Part shown: positions 26,675 through 35,278 of the stretch, piece after piece
Numbering within the stretch: the stretch's first letter is position 1
Layout: each line of letters starts with the position of its first letter
DNA from: Secundilactobacillus mixtipabuli
Lineage (GTDB): Bacteria; Bacillota; Bacilli; Lactobacillales; Lactobacillaceae
Length of the DNA stretch: 64,000 nucleotides
Reading direction: 5' to 3'
Assembly (NCBI RefSeq): GCF_002217925.1
Contig: NZ_BCMF01000010.1
Span: 1-64,000 of the forward strand
Made by a program: the position numbers and the translations under genes
Notes under the pieces: generated by a model
Told to the model about the DNA's origin: nothing
The model's input: the letters and a program-made list of their open reading frames with translations, nothing else
Database searches by the model: none

Positions 26675-26703
26675 TTGCAAACGATATAAAATAATGTTAC
26701 TAT
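26675..26703 (+). promoter_or_regulatory. Promoter of the purine permease gene
   Basis: TTGCAA (26675-26680), 17 bases, TACTAT (26698-26703); an overlapping TATAAT is at 26701. No purine riboswitch core is visible between it and the gene. Confidence 0.5.
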
Positions 26704-26771
26704 AATATCTGGTTTCTTTAAATGAAACACGAACATTAAGGCAATTATTTTAGATAAGGGAGTTAATTCTT

Positions 26772-28085
26772 ATGGGCCAAAAAATCGCGTCATACTTTCA
26801 GTTCGATGAGTTAGGGACATCATATAAGAAGGAATTCCTAGCAGGTTTGACCACCTTTATTTCGATGGTCTACATTCTTTTCGTTAATCCCAACGTTTTA
26901 GGGGTTTCTGGCATGGATAAAGGGGCTGTCTTCACCGCAACCGCACTGGCCAGTGCCTTTGGCTGTTTCTTGATGGGAATCGTTGCGCGCTATCCCATTG
27001 CCATTTCCGCTAGTTTAGGGATCAACGCTTTCTTCTCCTATACCGTTGTCTTGGGAATGAAGATTCCTTGGCAAACAGCTTTAGCTGGTGTGTTCGTTGC
27101 TTCTATCTTATTCATGATTTTAACCGCGTTTAAAATTCGTGAGATGGTGGTTGATGCCATTCCTCGTGATTTAAAGATGGCTATTAGTGCTGGTATTGGG
27201 TTATTCATCGCCTTCATCGGTTTAAGTGATGGCGGCTTAGTTACCGCCAATAAATCAACAATTGTGGGCCTTGGCTCGCTGCATGTTGGTTCCACTTGGC
27301 TGACAATCGTCGGCTTGATCTTAACCATTATTTTGATGAGTGCTCGAGTTCCTGGGGCCATCTTCATTGGGATGGTCATCAACGTGATTGTTGGCCTGTC
27401 TACGGGCTTAATCCACGCCCCTTCTGCATGGCTATCAGGTGTTCCTAGCCTAAAACCAACCTTTGGTGTTGCGTTAATGAACGTCGGCCACATCAACACC
27501 CTGCAGTTAGCCGTGGTCGTGCTGACGTTCTTGCTGGTGACTTTCTTTGATACCACTGGGACGCTGGTTGGCTTGACCGAACAAGCCGGCATCGTTAAGA
27601 ACAACAAGATTCCACGGATTGGCCGCGCTTTGGCAGCTGATTCCACCACAATGGTCGTTGGTTCACTCCTAGGAACTTCACCAATGGGTGCCTTCGTTGA
27701 ATCATCAGCCGGTATTGCGGTTGGTGGCCGTTCCGGGTTCACCGCCGTTGTCGTGGGAATCTTCTTCCTGTTAGGCTCATTCTTCTCACCACTGCTGACC
27801 GTGATTACTAGTCAGGTAACCGCTCCAGCTTTAATCATCGTTGGGACGTTAATGGCGCAATCTTTGAAAAACATTCACTGGGAGAAGTTCGAAGTTGCTG
27901 CTCCTGCCTTTCTGATTTTAGTCGGGATGCCATTGACTTATAGTATTTCTGATGGGATTGCTTTAGGTTTCATTACTTATCCACTTTCAATGATTGCAGC
28001 TAAGCGCGGTAAGGAAGTCAGTCCGATTATGTATGGTTTAGCCGTTGTCTTCGTCATCTTCCTCTGGATTTTGCAAGCTGGCTAA
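26772..28085 (+). CDS. NCS2 family permease, adenine/guanine/hypoxanthine type (AzgA/PbuG-like)
   Basis: 437 aa, about 12-14 helices. Family landmarks are FLAGLTTFISMVYILFVNP at the start, SASLGINAFFSYTVV, the FFDTTGTLVGLTEQAG segment and SPMGAFVESSAGIAVGGRSG. Members are proton symporters for purine bases; base preference cannot be read from sequence. The start lies after AAGGGAG with an 8-base spacer. It is followed by its own terminator. Confidence 0.93.
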   Translation: MGQKIASYFQFDELGTSYKKEFLAGLTTFISMVYILFVNPNVLGVSGMDKGAVFTATALASAFGCFLMGIVARYPIAISASLGINAFFSYTVVLGMKIPWQTALAGVFVASILFMILTAFKIREMVVDAIPRDLKMAISAGIGLFIAFIGLSDGGLVTANKSTIVGLGSLHVGSTWLTIVGLILTIILMSARVPGAIFIGMVINVIVGLSTGLIHAPSAWLSGVPSLKPTFGVALMNVGHINTLQLAVVVLTFLLVTFFDTTGTLVGLTEQAGIVKNNKIPRIGRALAADSTTMVVGSLLGTSPMGAFVESSAGIAVGGRSGFTAVVVGIFFLLGSFFSPLLTVITSQVTAPALIIVGTLMAQSLKNIHWEKFEVAAPAFLILVGMPLTYSISDGIALGFITYPLSMIAAKRGKEVSPIMYGLAVVFVIFLWILQAG

Positions 28086-28110
28086 TGTGTTACAATTTCA
28101 TTATTCAAAT

Positions 28111-28145
28111 AAAACGGCGGTTTCCTTTTATGGGAACGCCGTTTT
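28111..28145 (+). terminator. Terminator of the permease gene
   Basis: AAAACGGCG(GTTTCC)TTTTATGGGAACGCCGTTTT hairpin ending in TTTT, 25 bases after the stop codon. Confidence 0.8.
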
Positions 28146-28173
28146 AAATTTCCTGGGAAATGAGGCAATTTTT

Positions 28174-28497
28174 GTGACTATTCAAGAACACCAAGCGTGG
28201 GTCAAACAATTTTACGAAAGCCGTAACTGGTACCGGTTTAACCCAATGATTCGCATGAACTTTTTGACTGAGGAAATGGGTGAGCTGTCGCAGGTCGTCC
28301 GTACCATTGAACTGGGCCGGGACCATCCGGGCGAGCATAAAGCCACACCTGAAGAGTTGCGCAACCATCTCAAAGAGGAACTCTGCGACGTCTTCGACCA
28401 AACGCTGATTCTCTGCAGTAAGTATGACTTAGATCCCGCAGAAGTCTTCCAGTATGGCGAAAATAAGTTAAAACGGCGGTTTGATTCCAAAGCCTAA
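28174..28497 (+). CDS. MazG-like nucleotide pyrophosphohydrolase
   Basis: 107 aa. All-alpha NTP pyrophosphatase with LTEEMGELSQVVRTIE (EExxE half) and LKEELCDVFDQTLIL (ExxD half), the Mg-binding residues of the MazG superfamily. It likely cleans up aberrant nucleotides. The GTG at 28174 is chosen because TGAGGC lies about 7 bases upstream and because it falls after the permease terminator; a longer frame would run through that terminator. Confidence 0.85.
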   Translation: MTIQEHQAWVKQFYESRNWYRFNPMIRMNFLTEEMGELSQVVRTIELGRDHPGEHKATPEELRNHLKEELCDVFDQTLILCSKYDLDPAEVFQYGENKLKRRFDSKA

Positions 28498-28587
28498 CTT
28501 GAAATTAGACGATAAATACGGTAACGTATACCACTGTTGTGTAAACAGCACGCATTTAAATATCTCAAAACGGAGGAAGAATTTACC

Positions 28588-29115
28588 ATGAATTCTAAGA
28601 CAACTCGCTTCGGCATCAACTCGGTGGCAGATATCGCCAAGGTTGCCGTTATCGCTGCACTCTATGTCGTTATTACGACGGTCTTGGCAGCCTTTAGTTT
28701 TGGCGCTGTACAGGTACGTCTGGCAGAAATGCTTAACTTATTGGCGATTTACAATAAACGCTACGTGATTGCCGTGCCACTTGGTGTTGCGATTTCTAAC
28801 TTAGCTTCACCCAACGGTATCATTGACGTTATCTGGGGCAGCTTATCTACTTTTGTCACCATGCTGGTGCTTTACTATGTGGCTAAGCATATTTCCAACT
28901 TCTATGCCAAATTAGTGGCCGGTGTCCTGATCGTCACTTTTTCAATGTTTACTATCGCATTGGAACTAGCCTGGATCGGCAACGCGGCCTTTTGGCCAAC
29001 TTTCTGGATGGACTGGGGTACCATTGCCATTGGTGAATTAATCTCACTGACGATTGGCGCAATTCTGCTCGTACTGATGGGTTTTCGAATTGATTTAAAC
29101 AAATTATTTAATTAG
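28588..29115 (+). CDS. queT: QueT family membrane transporter
   Basis: 175 aa, five to six helices, of the ECF S-component-like QueT family thought to import a queuosine precursor. Landmarks are VRLAEMLNLLAIYNKRYVIAVPLGVAISNLASP and GIIDVIWGSLSTF. The ATG at 28588 follows CGGAGGAAG. I looked for a preQ1 riboswitch in the 90-base leader and saw none that fits the known consensus. A terminator follows. Confidence 0.9.
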   Translation: MNSKTTRFGINSVADIAKVAVIAALYVVITTVLAAFSFGAVQVRLAEMLNLLAIYNKRYVIAVPLGVAISNLASPNGIIDVIWGSLSTFVTMLVLYYVAKHISNFYAKLVAGVLIVTFSMFTIALELAWIGNAAFWPTFWMDWGTIAIGELISLTIGAILLVLMGFRIDLNKLFN

Positions 29116-29135
29116 CTCTAAAGCTGCTAAATTTA

Positions 29136-29180
29136 AAAATAACCGGCTATCCTTGATCAATCGAGGATGGTCGGTTATTT
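29136..29180. terminator. Terminator of queT
   Basis: AAATAACCGGCTATCC / GGATGGTCGGTTATTT hairpin with a TTTT edge. Confidence 0.75.
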
Positions 29181-29287
29181 TGATTGCTGCAAAACAGTCT
29201 TAAGTACTACCAGTTGAAGCTAAACACAAAATGCTTTATGGTTACATCAGCAAGAAAATGCCATCGTACAGTAAGGAGAGAAGCGCT

Positions 29288-30346
29288 ATGTTTCTAGCTC
29301 TTAAAGAAATCAAAAAAGAAAAATTTCGCTCGAGTCTGATCATTGCTATGATCGTGCTGATCAGTTATCTGATTTTCATTCTTACCAGTTTAGCGCTGGG
29401 ACTCGCCCGCGAAAACACCGATGCCATCAATTCCTGGGACGTCGCTAAAATTACGCTGAGTTCGAATGCTAACGTGGATATGCGCCAATCCTTCCTAACT
29501 AAAAAGCAGGCGGGAACCCTGACAAAAAATGAGGCCTATTTGGGTGAGACTCCTGTCGTTGCTGAAGCCAAGGGTCATAAGCAGCAATCAGCCTTTTTTG
29601 TCGGCCTAAAAAATAGCCAGTTTATTGCCAAAAACATTAAACTTGAAAGTGGCCATCGAGTCCGCCATTCACACGAAGTAGTCGTGGATGATTCTCTAAA
29701 ACTAAAGGGCTATCAGCTTGGTGATAAGTTTAAATTAAACGATGATCAAACTAAGTTCACCATCGTTGGCTTCACAAAACGTGCCAAACTCAATGTGACA
29801 CCAGTTCTATATGGCCAACTGGGAACGTGGCGATCGCTTCGTGGCATCAAAATGGGGCCTGTCACCAGCGTGGTGGCTTCTGAAAATCGTCAGTATCAGC
29901 CTCACCAAAGTGGTACCAAAACTTACACGCGCCAACAGATCATCAATAAACTGCCGGGTTATCAAGCACAAATTTTAACCTTCGTGTTAATGATTGGTTT
30001 TCTAATGATTATTTCAATGATCATCATTGCGGTCTTTCTTTATATCTTAACGATGCAGAAACTGCCGAATTACGCGGTACTTCGTGCCCAAGGCATTCCC
30101 AGCAGAGTACTAGTCAGTGCAACTATTAGTCAATCGATTTTGCTGGTTGCAAGCGGCTTGATCATTGGCACGCTCCTCACTGCCGTTACGGGCTTGGTCA
30201 TTCCAGCTCAGGTGCCGATGGCGTTTGACGTGCCACTTTTAGCGGCGGTCGGTTTAGGAATTCTGATTATGGCCTTAATTGGCAGCTTGATCCCCGTCAA
30301 AACGGTTTTGAGCGTTGACCCAGTTTCAGTCATTGGAGGTGAATGA
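29288..30346 (+). CDS. hrtB: ABC transporter permease, HrtB-like
   Basis: 352 aa of the FtsX/MacB permease type. There is one N-terminal helix (LIIAMIVLISYLIFILTSLALGLA), a large extracytoplasmic domain (about 45-235) and three C-terminal helices. The N-terminus MFLALKEIKKEKFRSSLII resembles the haem-exporter permease HrtB of lactic acid bacteria. The ATG at 29288 follows AAGGAGAG. It overlaps the region of the ATPase start, so the two genes form an operon. Substrate is inference; other peptide or toxin exporters share the fold. Confidence 0.8.
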   Translation: MFLALKEIKKEKFRSSLIIAMIVLISYLIFILTSLALGLARENTDAINSWDVAKITLSSNANVDMRQSFLTKKQAGTLTKNEAYLGETPVVAEAKGHKQQSAFFVGLKNSQFIAKNIKLESGHRVRHSHEVVVDDSLKLKGYQLGDKFKLNDDQTKFTIVGFTKRAKLNVTPVLYGQLGTWRSLRGIKMGPVTSVVASENRQYQPHQSGTKTYTRQQIINKLPGYQAQILTFVLMIGFLMIISMIIIAVFLYILTMQKLPNYAVLRAQGIPSRVLVSATISQSILLVASGLIIGTLLTAVTGLVIPAQVPMAFDVPLLAAVGLGILIMALIGSLIPVKTVLSVDPVSVIGGE

Positions 30347-30348
30347 TA

Positions 30349-31035
30349 ATGAGTGCCTTTTCTGTGGAGAACGTTAATCAGATTTTCGGTTCAGGTACGG
30401 CTCGAGTGCACGTTTTACATGACATCAATTTTGAAGCCGAATCCGGTACTTTAAGTTTAATCATGGGGCCTTCTGGCTCAGGTAAAACCACCTTTTTGAC
30501 TATCGTCGGTGGCTTGCTGACACCAACTAGCGGTACGGTCACTGTCAACGGGATCGATTATAATCAGCGATCTAAAAAGCAGCGTGACGCACTTCGTTTA
30601 GACGCTATCGGCTTTGTTCTGCAAGCCTATCACTTACTGCCTTATCTGACCGTTGCTGATCAGTTTACCTTAGTGGATAAGGTAAAGCCCAAAAATAATC
30701 TTTCTAAAGAAGAACTCAACGCGGTCCTTGAAAAGCTAGGAATCAAAAACCTACTCCATAAATATCCTAGCGAATTATCCAGTGGCCAGCAGCAACGGGT
30801 AGCCATTGCGCGGGCCCTTTATCCCGATCCCGCAATCATCTTAGCAGACGAACCTACAGCAGCTTTAGATGGTCCACGGGTAAAGGTTGTGGGCAGTCTA
30901 TTGAAAAGCCTGGCTATCGATCATCACAAAGCAGTGGTGGTTGTTACTCATGATTCTCGGCTGATTGAATTCACAGACCATTTATACGAAATGCGAGATG
31001 GCGTACTGACAAAACAACCTATCACAAAAGAGTAG
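30349..31035 (+). CDS. hrtA: ABC transporter ATP-binding protein, HrtA-like
   Basis: 228 aa. Walker A is GPSGSGKT (40-47), the signature is LSSGQQQR, Walker B is IILADEPTAALD, and the H-loop is VVVTHD. LolD/MacB-type ATPase partner of the permease at 29288. Two ATGs are close together; 30349 gives 9 bases from GGAGG and is preferred over 30343. Its reading frame ends 10 bases before a repeat of family A. Confidence 0.88.
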   Translation: MSAFSVENVNQIFGSGTARVHVLHDINFEAESGTLSLIMGPSGSGKTTFLTIVGGLLTPTSGTVTVNGIDYNQRSKKQRDALRLDAIGFVLQAYHLLPYLTVADQFTLVDKVKPKNNLSKEELNAVLEKLGIKNLLHKYPSELSSGQQQRVAIARALYPDPAIILADEPTAALDGPRVKVVGSLLKSLAIDHHKAVVVVTHDSRLIEFTDHLYEMRDGVLTKQPITKE

Positions 31036-31044
31036 TTAAAAGGA

Positions 31045-31254
31045 CTGTGCTATAAGTCTACATTGGTAAGTATTTCAATCAATCTTTAGACAGAATTCGT
31101 TAAGCTTGTACTTCAGTTCGACACTTCAATGTGGTCTAATCATGCGCCAAAACTCAGATTCCGGCCATTTAACGTAAAAAATACCAACTCCGAAAGTTCG
31201 TCGGAATTGGTATTTTTTACGTTAAATTCTGGAATCTACCGAGTTTTGTCACAC
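31045..31254. repeat. Nested-palindrome repeat family A, copy 3
   Basis: Starts with TGTGCTATAAGTCTACATTG, akin to copies 1 and 2. The outer arms AAAACTCAGATTCC / GGAATCTACCGAGTTTT have a C-to-A change on the left balanced by G-to-T on the right. The inner stem (ACGTAAAAAATACCAA...TTGGTATTTTTTACGT) is different again and fully paired. It lies between convergent genes and works as a two-way terminator. Confidence 0.8.
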
Positions 31255-31266
31255 ACTCTTTGTCTA

Positions 31267-31641
31267 TTACAATAATTGTTTTGCAGAAGTTGGGGTAATT
31301 TCTAATACCTTACGAATAAATGGATACTTAGCTTTAACCTGTTCAAACTCGGCACCGTTATCGACAAATTTAGCCGTTCCTGTTAACCGGAAACCAGTGC
31401 CTTGATAGCCATCTCGGCCCTCTACTTCGCGGGCACCAGCCGTAAATAAAACCTGGTCATTTTCCGCCAAATCATTTTCAGCATGGGTAAAGCCAGCTGC
31501 TGGTATCAAAATCCGTTCGTCGTCCGTAACCGTCAAGTACGAATTCCAAGTGTTAGTGATGTGAGGTTCTGCTGGCGTCCAAGTCACAACGGACACAACA
31601 CCTTCGTGATTCAAAACATCGTGAAATTTTTCAGTTAACAT
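31267..31641 (-). CDS. Pyridoxamine 5'-phosphate oxidase family protein
   Basis: 124 aa split-barrel flavoprotein-like fold. VVSVVTWTPAEPHITNTWNSYLTV at the start, ILIPAAGFTHAENDLAEND and a C-terminal RLTGTAKF segment match small FMN-binding PNPOx-like proteins of lactobacilli. Whether it binds FMN, F420 or haem is not clear. It is not a classical PdxH. It ends 12 bases from repeat A copy 3. Confidence 0.8.
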   Translation of the reverse strand: MLTEKFHDVLNHEGVVSVVTWTPAEPHITNTWNSYLTVTDDERILIPAAGFTHAENDLAENDQVLFTAGAREVEGRDGYQGTGFRLTGTAKFVDNGAEFEQVKAKYPFIRKVLEITPTSAKQLL

Positions 31642-31742
31642 TTTTATTCCTTCTTTACATTATGGCTTATTCCGATAATATATTAAAATGGGTGGTGATG
31701 TCAAACTTGGTGTTTATTTATTTACCTCGCCAAAACGTGTTC

Positions 31743-31843
31743 ACGCAAGCAGACAGCTGCATGTAGGGCCACCCCATCATAAACCCCAAGCCCACGGGTT
31801 TATGATGGGGTGGCCCTACACTCCGCTATCTAACCGCTTGCGT
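31743..31843. repeat. Nested-palindrome repeat family B, copy 1
   Basis: Perfect 24-base inner arms (31763-31786 and 31796-31819) with loop CAAGCCCAC. The flanks AGCAGACAGCTGCAT and ACTCCGCTATCT are shared with the copy at 54305. An 8-base outer stem is formed by ACGCAAGC and GCTTGCGT. No gene overlaps it. Confidence 0.8.
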
Positions 31844-31857
31844 TCACACTCTGTACT

Positions 31858-31898
31858 AAAAAAGCCGTCCCCCAATAATCGTTATCAGGGAAACAGCT
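31858..31898 (-). terminator. Terminator of the candidate ncRNA
   Basis: On the minus strand AGCTGTTTCCC pairs with GGGGGACGGCT (11 pairs, some G-T) around a 15-base loop and is followed by TTTTTT. Confidence 0.8.
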
Positions 31899-32214
31899 CC
31901 TGTATCTAAACTGGTCGCCAACTTCACGACCCTTTCGTACCTGTAGAAGGTTATCGACCAATAAATGGTAAATCTTGGATCTTAACCGTTGGGGTTCGCA
32001 CTCTTGTCGGCTCGAGGGTTACCATCGAATACCGATTCCATCTCCTGTTATTCGATGCCTCAATTCTCATTTTAGCAGCCTAACAAGGAAACAGCCTATT
32101 ACCCATTTGATTCTACTCTCAGCTCGATTGGTCTAGCATCACTAAACACCGAGCTTCTGTTGCTTCACAGCAACGATACTACTTTCAAAACTAATTGGTC
32201 TTATCTAACCTTCC
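31858..32214 (-). ncRNA. Candidate structured non-coding RNA, about 355 nt
   Basis: A strong minus-strand promoter (32221-32249) and an intrinsic terminator (31858-31898) bracket a gene-free stretch. The RNA can form several hairpins: GCTCG...CGAGC near 32135, CATCGAATA...TATTCGATG near 32020, and paired segments TTGTTAGGC/GTAATAGG-like near 32090. I compared it with RNase P, tmRNA, 6S and SRP RNA landmarks and found none. A 39-codon frame (31951-32070) lies inside but has a poor ribosome binding site. Confidence 0.6.
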
Positions 32215-32220
32215 AAGGAT

Positions 32221-32249
32221 ATAATACCGTATTTTGTAACCGATTTCAA
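32221..32249 (-). promoter_or_regulatory. Promoter of the candidate ncRNA
   Basis: On the minus strand TTGAAA (32244-32249), exactly 17 bases, TATTAT (32221-32226). The predicted start is near 32214. Confidence 0.7.
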
Positions 32250-32283
32250 GAAATTTGGCCCTCTTTTTTAACCGAAAAATTCT

Positions 32284-33738
32284 TCATAAAATGGGTGACA
32301 ATAACCGACAAAAGCTTTGCTTAAACCGCAGATATAATGATTGATTATCAAAGTCCTCAGCTGTCATTAATCGGCTTAAATGCTGGTCTTCCTCGAATAA
32401 ATCAGCCAACTTTACCGCTAATTTTTCATCATAGAGAAACGCGTTTACTTCAAAGTTTAGCTTAAAACTCCGATAATCCATATTTGCTGAACCAACTGAG
32501 GCAAGACGGTCATCTACTACCATGGTTTTAGAGTGCATGAAGCCATGTTCATAGTAATAGATTTTAACGCCATCTTTGGCTAATTCATGCGCGTAGTACT
32601 GTGTCGCCCGATAAACAAAGGGGTGATCGGCCATATGCGGAATCATGATTCGAACATCAACCCCAGCCATTACAGCAATTCGAATAGCGTCCATCACACT
32701 ATCATCAGGGATCAAATACGGTGTTTGAATCCAAACCCGCTGCTTTGCGGATTGAATCAGCCGAATGTATCCCATTTTAATTTGCTGTAAATCTGAATCA
32801 GGGCCACTGCTGACAATCTGCATGTTGGTATCACCCTTGACGTGTGTCAGCGGAAAGTAGCGGCTCTCAATGTGATCAGTCGGTAATAACCCTTGCGAAG
32901 CTGTCGCATTCCAATCCATGCTAAACCGACCCTGCAAACCAAAAACCGCGGAGCCCGTGATGCGTAAATGTGTATCACGCCAATAACCAAACTTTTTACT
33001 CCGCCCCAGGTATTGATCACCAATATTAAAACCACCAACGTACCCCGCTTTCCCGTCGATCACAACGATTTTCCGGTGATCACGGAAATTCAGTCGGAAA
33101 TCAGTAATTGCTGAACGTGCCAGAAAAGGCTCTGCATAACCACCGGCATCTAACAGCGGTTTAAAAAACGACCGGAAAGCACCCAGTGAACCAAACGGAT
33201 CATAAATCACGCGTACTTCAACACCAGACCGCGCTTTACGAACCAGCAAATCACGAATCTGCTGGCCGATCCGATCATTATAGAAGGAGTAAAATTCAAT
33301 ATGGACACTACTCTTAGCGCGCTCAATATCCTCAATCATTTCGTGAAATAACTGCTGACCATCCGCAATGATGCGAACCCGATTTTTCCGTGCTAAGAAG
33401 GCGTGGTTCGCTGTCTGAAACATCGTCACTAATGACTTAACCGAATCAGAAACCAAGTCGGCCGGTAAGTTTTCGTTACCCAGTTCTTGACGCTGCTGTG
33501 CCAACAGTTCATCTAACTGCAGTTGAACATCACTTTTGACTTTAAACAGTTTGTTCTTTGGTAGTTGTCGGCCGAGAAAGGCATAGATCAAGAAACCAAT
33601 TACTGGCAGTAAGAAAAGGACTAATAACCAGGCCCAGATGGCGACGATATCTCGCCGTTGCCTAAAGATAATAACAATTGCTAAAATAACATTGATGAGG
33701 TAAATCCCCTCACCTATCATCGTCATGGTAATCTCCAT
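32284..33738 (-). CDS. cls: Cardiolipin synthase
   Basis: 484 aa. Two N-terminal membrane helices (about 8-27 and 34-55) are followed by two phospholipase D motifs, HRKIVVIDG (His221, Lys223, Asp228) and HSKTMVVDD (His402). It joins two phosphatidylglycerols into cardiolipin. The ATG has AAGAGGGCGG upstream. It reads toward the candidate ncRNA's promoter, so read-through could overlap it. Confidence 0.95.
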   Translation of the reverse strand: MEITMTMIGEGIYLINVILAIVIIFRQRRDIVAIWAWLLVLFLLPVIGFLIYAFLGRQLPKNKLFKVKSDVQLQLDELLAQQRQELGNENLPADLVSDSVKSLVTMFQTANHAFLARKNRVRIIADGQQLFHEMIEDIERAKSSVHIEFYSFYNDRIGQQIRDLLVRKARSGVEVRVIYDPFGSLGAFRSFFKPLLDAGGYAEPFLARSAITDFRLNFRDHRKIVVIDGKAGYVGGFNIGDQYLGRSKKFGYWRDTHLRITGSAVFGLQGRFSMDWNATASQGLLPTDHIESRYFPLTHVKGDTNMQIVSSGPDSDLQQIKMGYIRLIQSAKQRVWIQTPYLIPDDSVMDAIRIAVMAGVDVRIMIPHMADHPFVYRATQYYAHELAKDGVKIYYYEHGFMHSKTMVVDDRLASVGSANMDYRSFKLNFEVNAFLYDEKLAVKLADLFEEDQHLSRLMTAEDFDNQSLYLRFKQSFCRLLSPIL

Positions 33739-33828
33739 AAAATCCGCCCTCTTAGCGTTCTAATTGTGATACTATGGGGAAAATTATAGCACAAGCCTAT
33801 TAACTCGTTCCCAGAAAGGAAGTTTCAA

Positions 33829-33984
33829 ATGCCCACTACAATCGTTCCCGCAATCTATGGTATTCATGGTGTCGGCACCATCCGTATTTTTCACTGGTTA
33901 TTTCGTGAAAATCCGGTGATTGGCTTCGGCTTTTTACTCGCTATTATTCTCTATGGAATTTACCGTTATAATAACCGCCGCTAA
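33829..33984 (+). CDS. Tiny membrane protein, 51 aa
   Basis: ATG with AGAAAGGAAG about 6 bases upstream. The protein starts MPTTIVPAIYGIHGVGTIRI, has one hydrophobic helix (VIGFGFLLAIILYGIY) and ends RYNNRR. It stands alone between divergent cls and a clear terminator, which supports a real transcript. No family known to me. Confidence 0.6.
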   Translation: MPTTIVPAIYGIHGVGTIRIFHWLFRENPVIGFGFLLAIILYGIYRYNNRR

Positions 33985-33988
33985 TAAT

Positions 33989-34032
33989 AAAGGTGACTTA
34001 TTCGTAAGCTGTTACGAATAAATCACCTTTTT
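33989..34032. terminator. Two-way terminator
   Basis: AAAGGTGACTTATTCGTAA / TTACGAATAAATCACCTTT, nearly perfect 18-base arms, with A and T runs on the two sides. It serves the 51-aa gene and the convergent secreted protein gene. Confidence 0.85.
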
Positions 34033-34038
34033 AAACTT

Positions 34039-35145
34039 TTAATATACCCCTGTTGAAAGTAAGACCTCTGGATCATGGTTAACTAACAGATAACCGTGAC
34101 CTGACCCATCAAAGGTCAGCCCTTCAGTTTCACGTTTTGGTGTCAACTCTGACCACTCAAATGAACTATTCTTCAAAGACCCATGCCCATTTAGTTGTTT
34201 AGCTGGAAAACTGGCAATCGAATCATCTGAAATTAAGTATAAGCGACCGCGTTTAGTACTATATCCCATGCTTTGAACATGAGTACCAGGTATATGTCTT
34301 AAAATTTGATCCGTTCTTCTGAAAATCACGTGACTCGTTGAAACTCTACCTTTGTAGATATTAGCGCCGTTCCCCGGATTACTCCAGAAATAGGCATTAC
34401 CATACTTATCGAAGGTTAAAGTATGACCGCCATGAATATAACCGTGTGAAACCAAGTGGAAACTGATAGCCCGATCCGGCTTCAATGAACTGGCACTAAT
34501 GTGTTGAATATAACCCGCCATTGAAGTTGGTGCACCTGACTTTGTTTCATTATCACGCCACATATAGAGGGCGTGGGTCTTCAGGTTATAAGCCAAGGAT
34601 TGGCCGTGACCGGTATCAAATAACCCGCCCACTTTAATCGCACGCTGAACCTCTTTTTGCTTATCCGAATACTGACCATCATGTTTAACATAGGTAGATT
34701 GTAATAACTTCGGATCCTTTTCAACGCCTAACTGAATCAATCGTTTCATATCATAGCGGACAATTCGGCCCTCATTATGTAAATTAGTAGGACAATAGAC
34801 GATATACATATAGCCGCTCTTAGAGACGGCTATCGATTGCGGATTCCCCCAAGGTTGATTGTCTTTGCCGGGATCTGGCAACAAAAAGCGGGTCTTAAAC
34901 GTGACACCCTTGCCACTGATTGCCTTCATTTCGTTAGTGTGGTTATTACTCTTCATATGGGTAAAACCTTTTGGCACTTTGACATATTTAACTTTCGAAT
35001 TATTAAGCGTACGAATACTAGACGGGTGGTTGATCAGCGCTGTTGAGCGCTGATGATAGACTTTGACTGAGGCGTCCGCTGTCACTGATTGCCCTAAAAC
35101 AGCGCACGTCATAAAACTCATTAACCCTAAGATGATACGTTTCAA
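34039..35145 (-). CDS. Secreted protein of unknown function, paralogue 1
   Basis: 368 aa. The start is the TTG at 35145, with GGGGGAG 5 bases upstream; this also aligns with the ATG of the paralogue at 40076. Signal peptide about 1-25 (MKRIILGLMSFMTC...VTADA). Conserved between paralogues: NPQSIA, MYIVYCPT, GRIVRYD, LFDTGHGQ, YMWRDN, VQSMGY, RGRLYLI-DDSI-SFPAKQLNGHGSL and EGLTFD. Repeating short strand motifs suggest a beta-propeller. Function unknown; a remote link to helveticin-J-like secreted proteins is speculative. Confidence 0.7.
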   Translation of the reverse strand: MKRIILGLMSFMTCAVLGQSVTADASVKVYHQRSTALINHPSSIRTLNNSKVKYVKVPKGFTHMKSNNHTNEMKAISGKGVTFKTRFLLPDPGKDNQPWGNPQSIAVSKSGYMYIVYCPTNLHNEGRIVRYDMKRLIQLGVEKDPKLLQSTYVKHDGQYSDKQKEVQRAIKVGGLFDTGHGQSLAYNLKTHALYMWRDNETKSGAPTSMAGYIQHISASSLKPDRAISFHLVSHGYIHGGHTLTFDKYGNAYFWSNPGNGANIYKGRVSTSHVIFRRTDQILRHIPGTHVQSMGYSTKRGRLYLISDDSIASFPAKQLNGHGSLKNSSFEWSELTPKRETEGLTFDGSGHGYLLVNHDPEVLLSTGVY

Positions 35146-35278
35146 TTGAACTCCCCCCAAAATTAAAACCATTTAAAATATATAACCCTATAATAAGACA
35201 AAATGATATCTGTGCTCAATAAAATATTAAAAAAAATTTAAAAATATCGTCAGTTATTGATTTTCATCTGATAACGGC

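Noticed and set aside
26590-26771. Purine riboswitch before the permease
   Set aside because: The conserved core (TATGG, CTACC-type junction bases) is not present; only a plain promoter is visible.
27038-27742. Long open frame (234 codons) opposite the purine permease
   Set aside because: Antisense shadow of a clear membrane transporter gene; no ribosome binding site and low-complexity Pro/Thr/Ala content.
28498-28587. preQ1 riboswitch before queT
   Set aside because: Neither the class I (CTACACCC...AAAAAACTA) nor the class II pattern could be aligned to the leader.
31688-31909. Open frame of 73 codons downstream of nothing obvious
   Set aside because: It runs through the family B hairpin and the terminator of the candidate RNA; the protein sequence is not credible.
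31858-32214. RNase P RNA or tmRNA
   Set aside because: Size and terminator fit, but the invariant GAGGAAAGTC block of RNase P RNA and the GGATTCGAC and tag region of tmRNA are missing.
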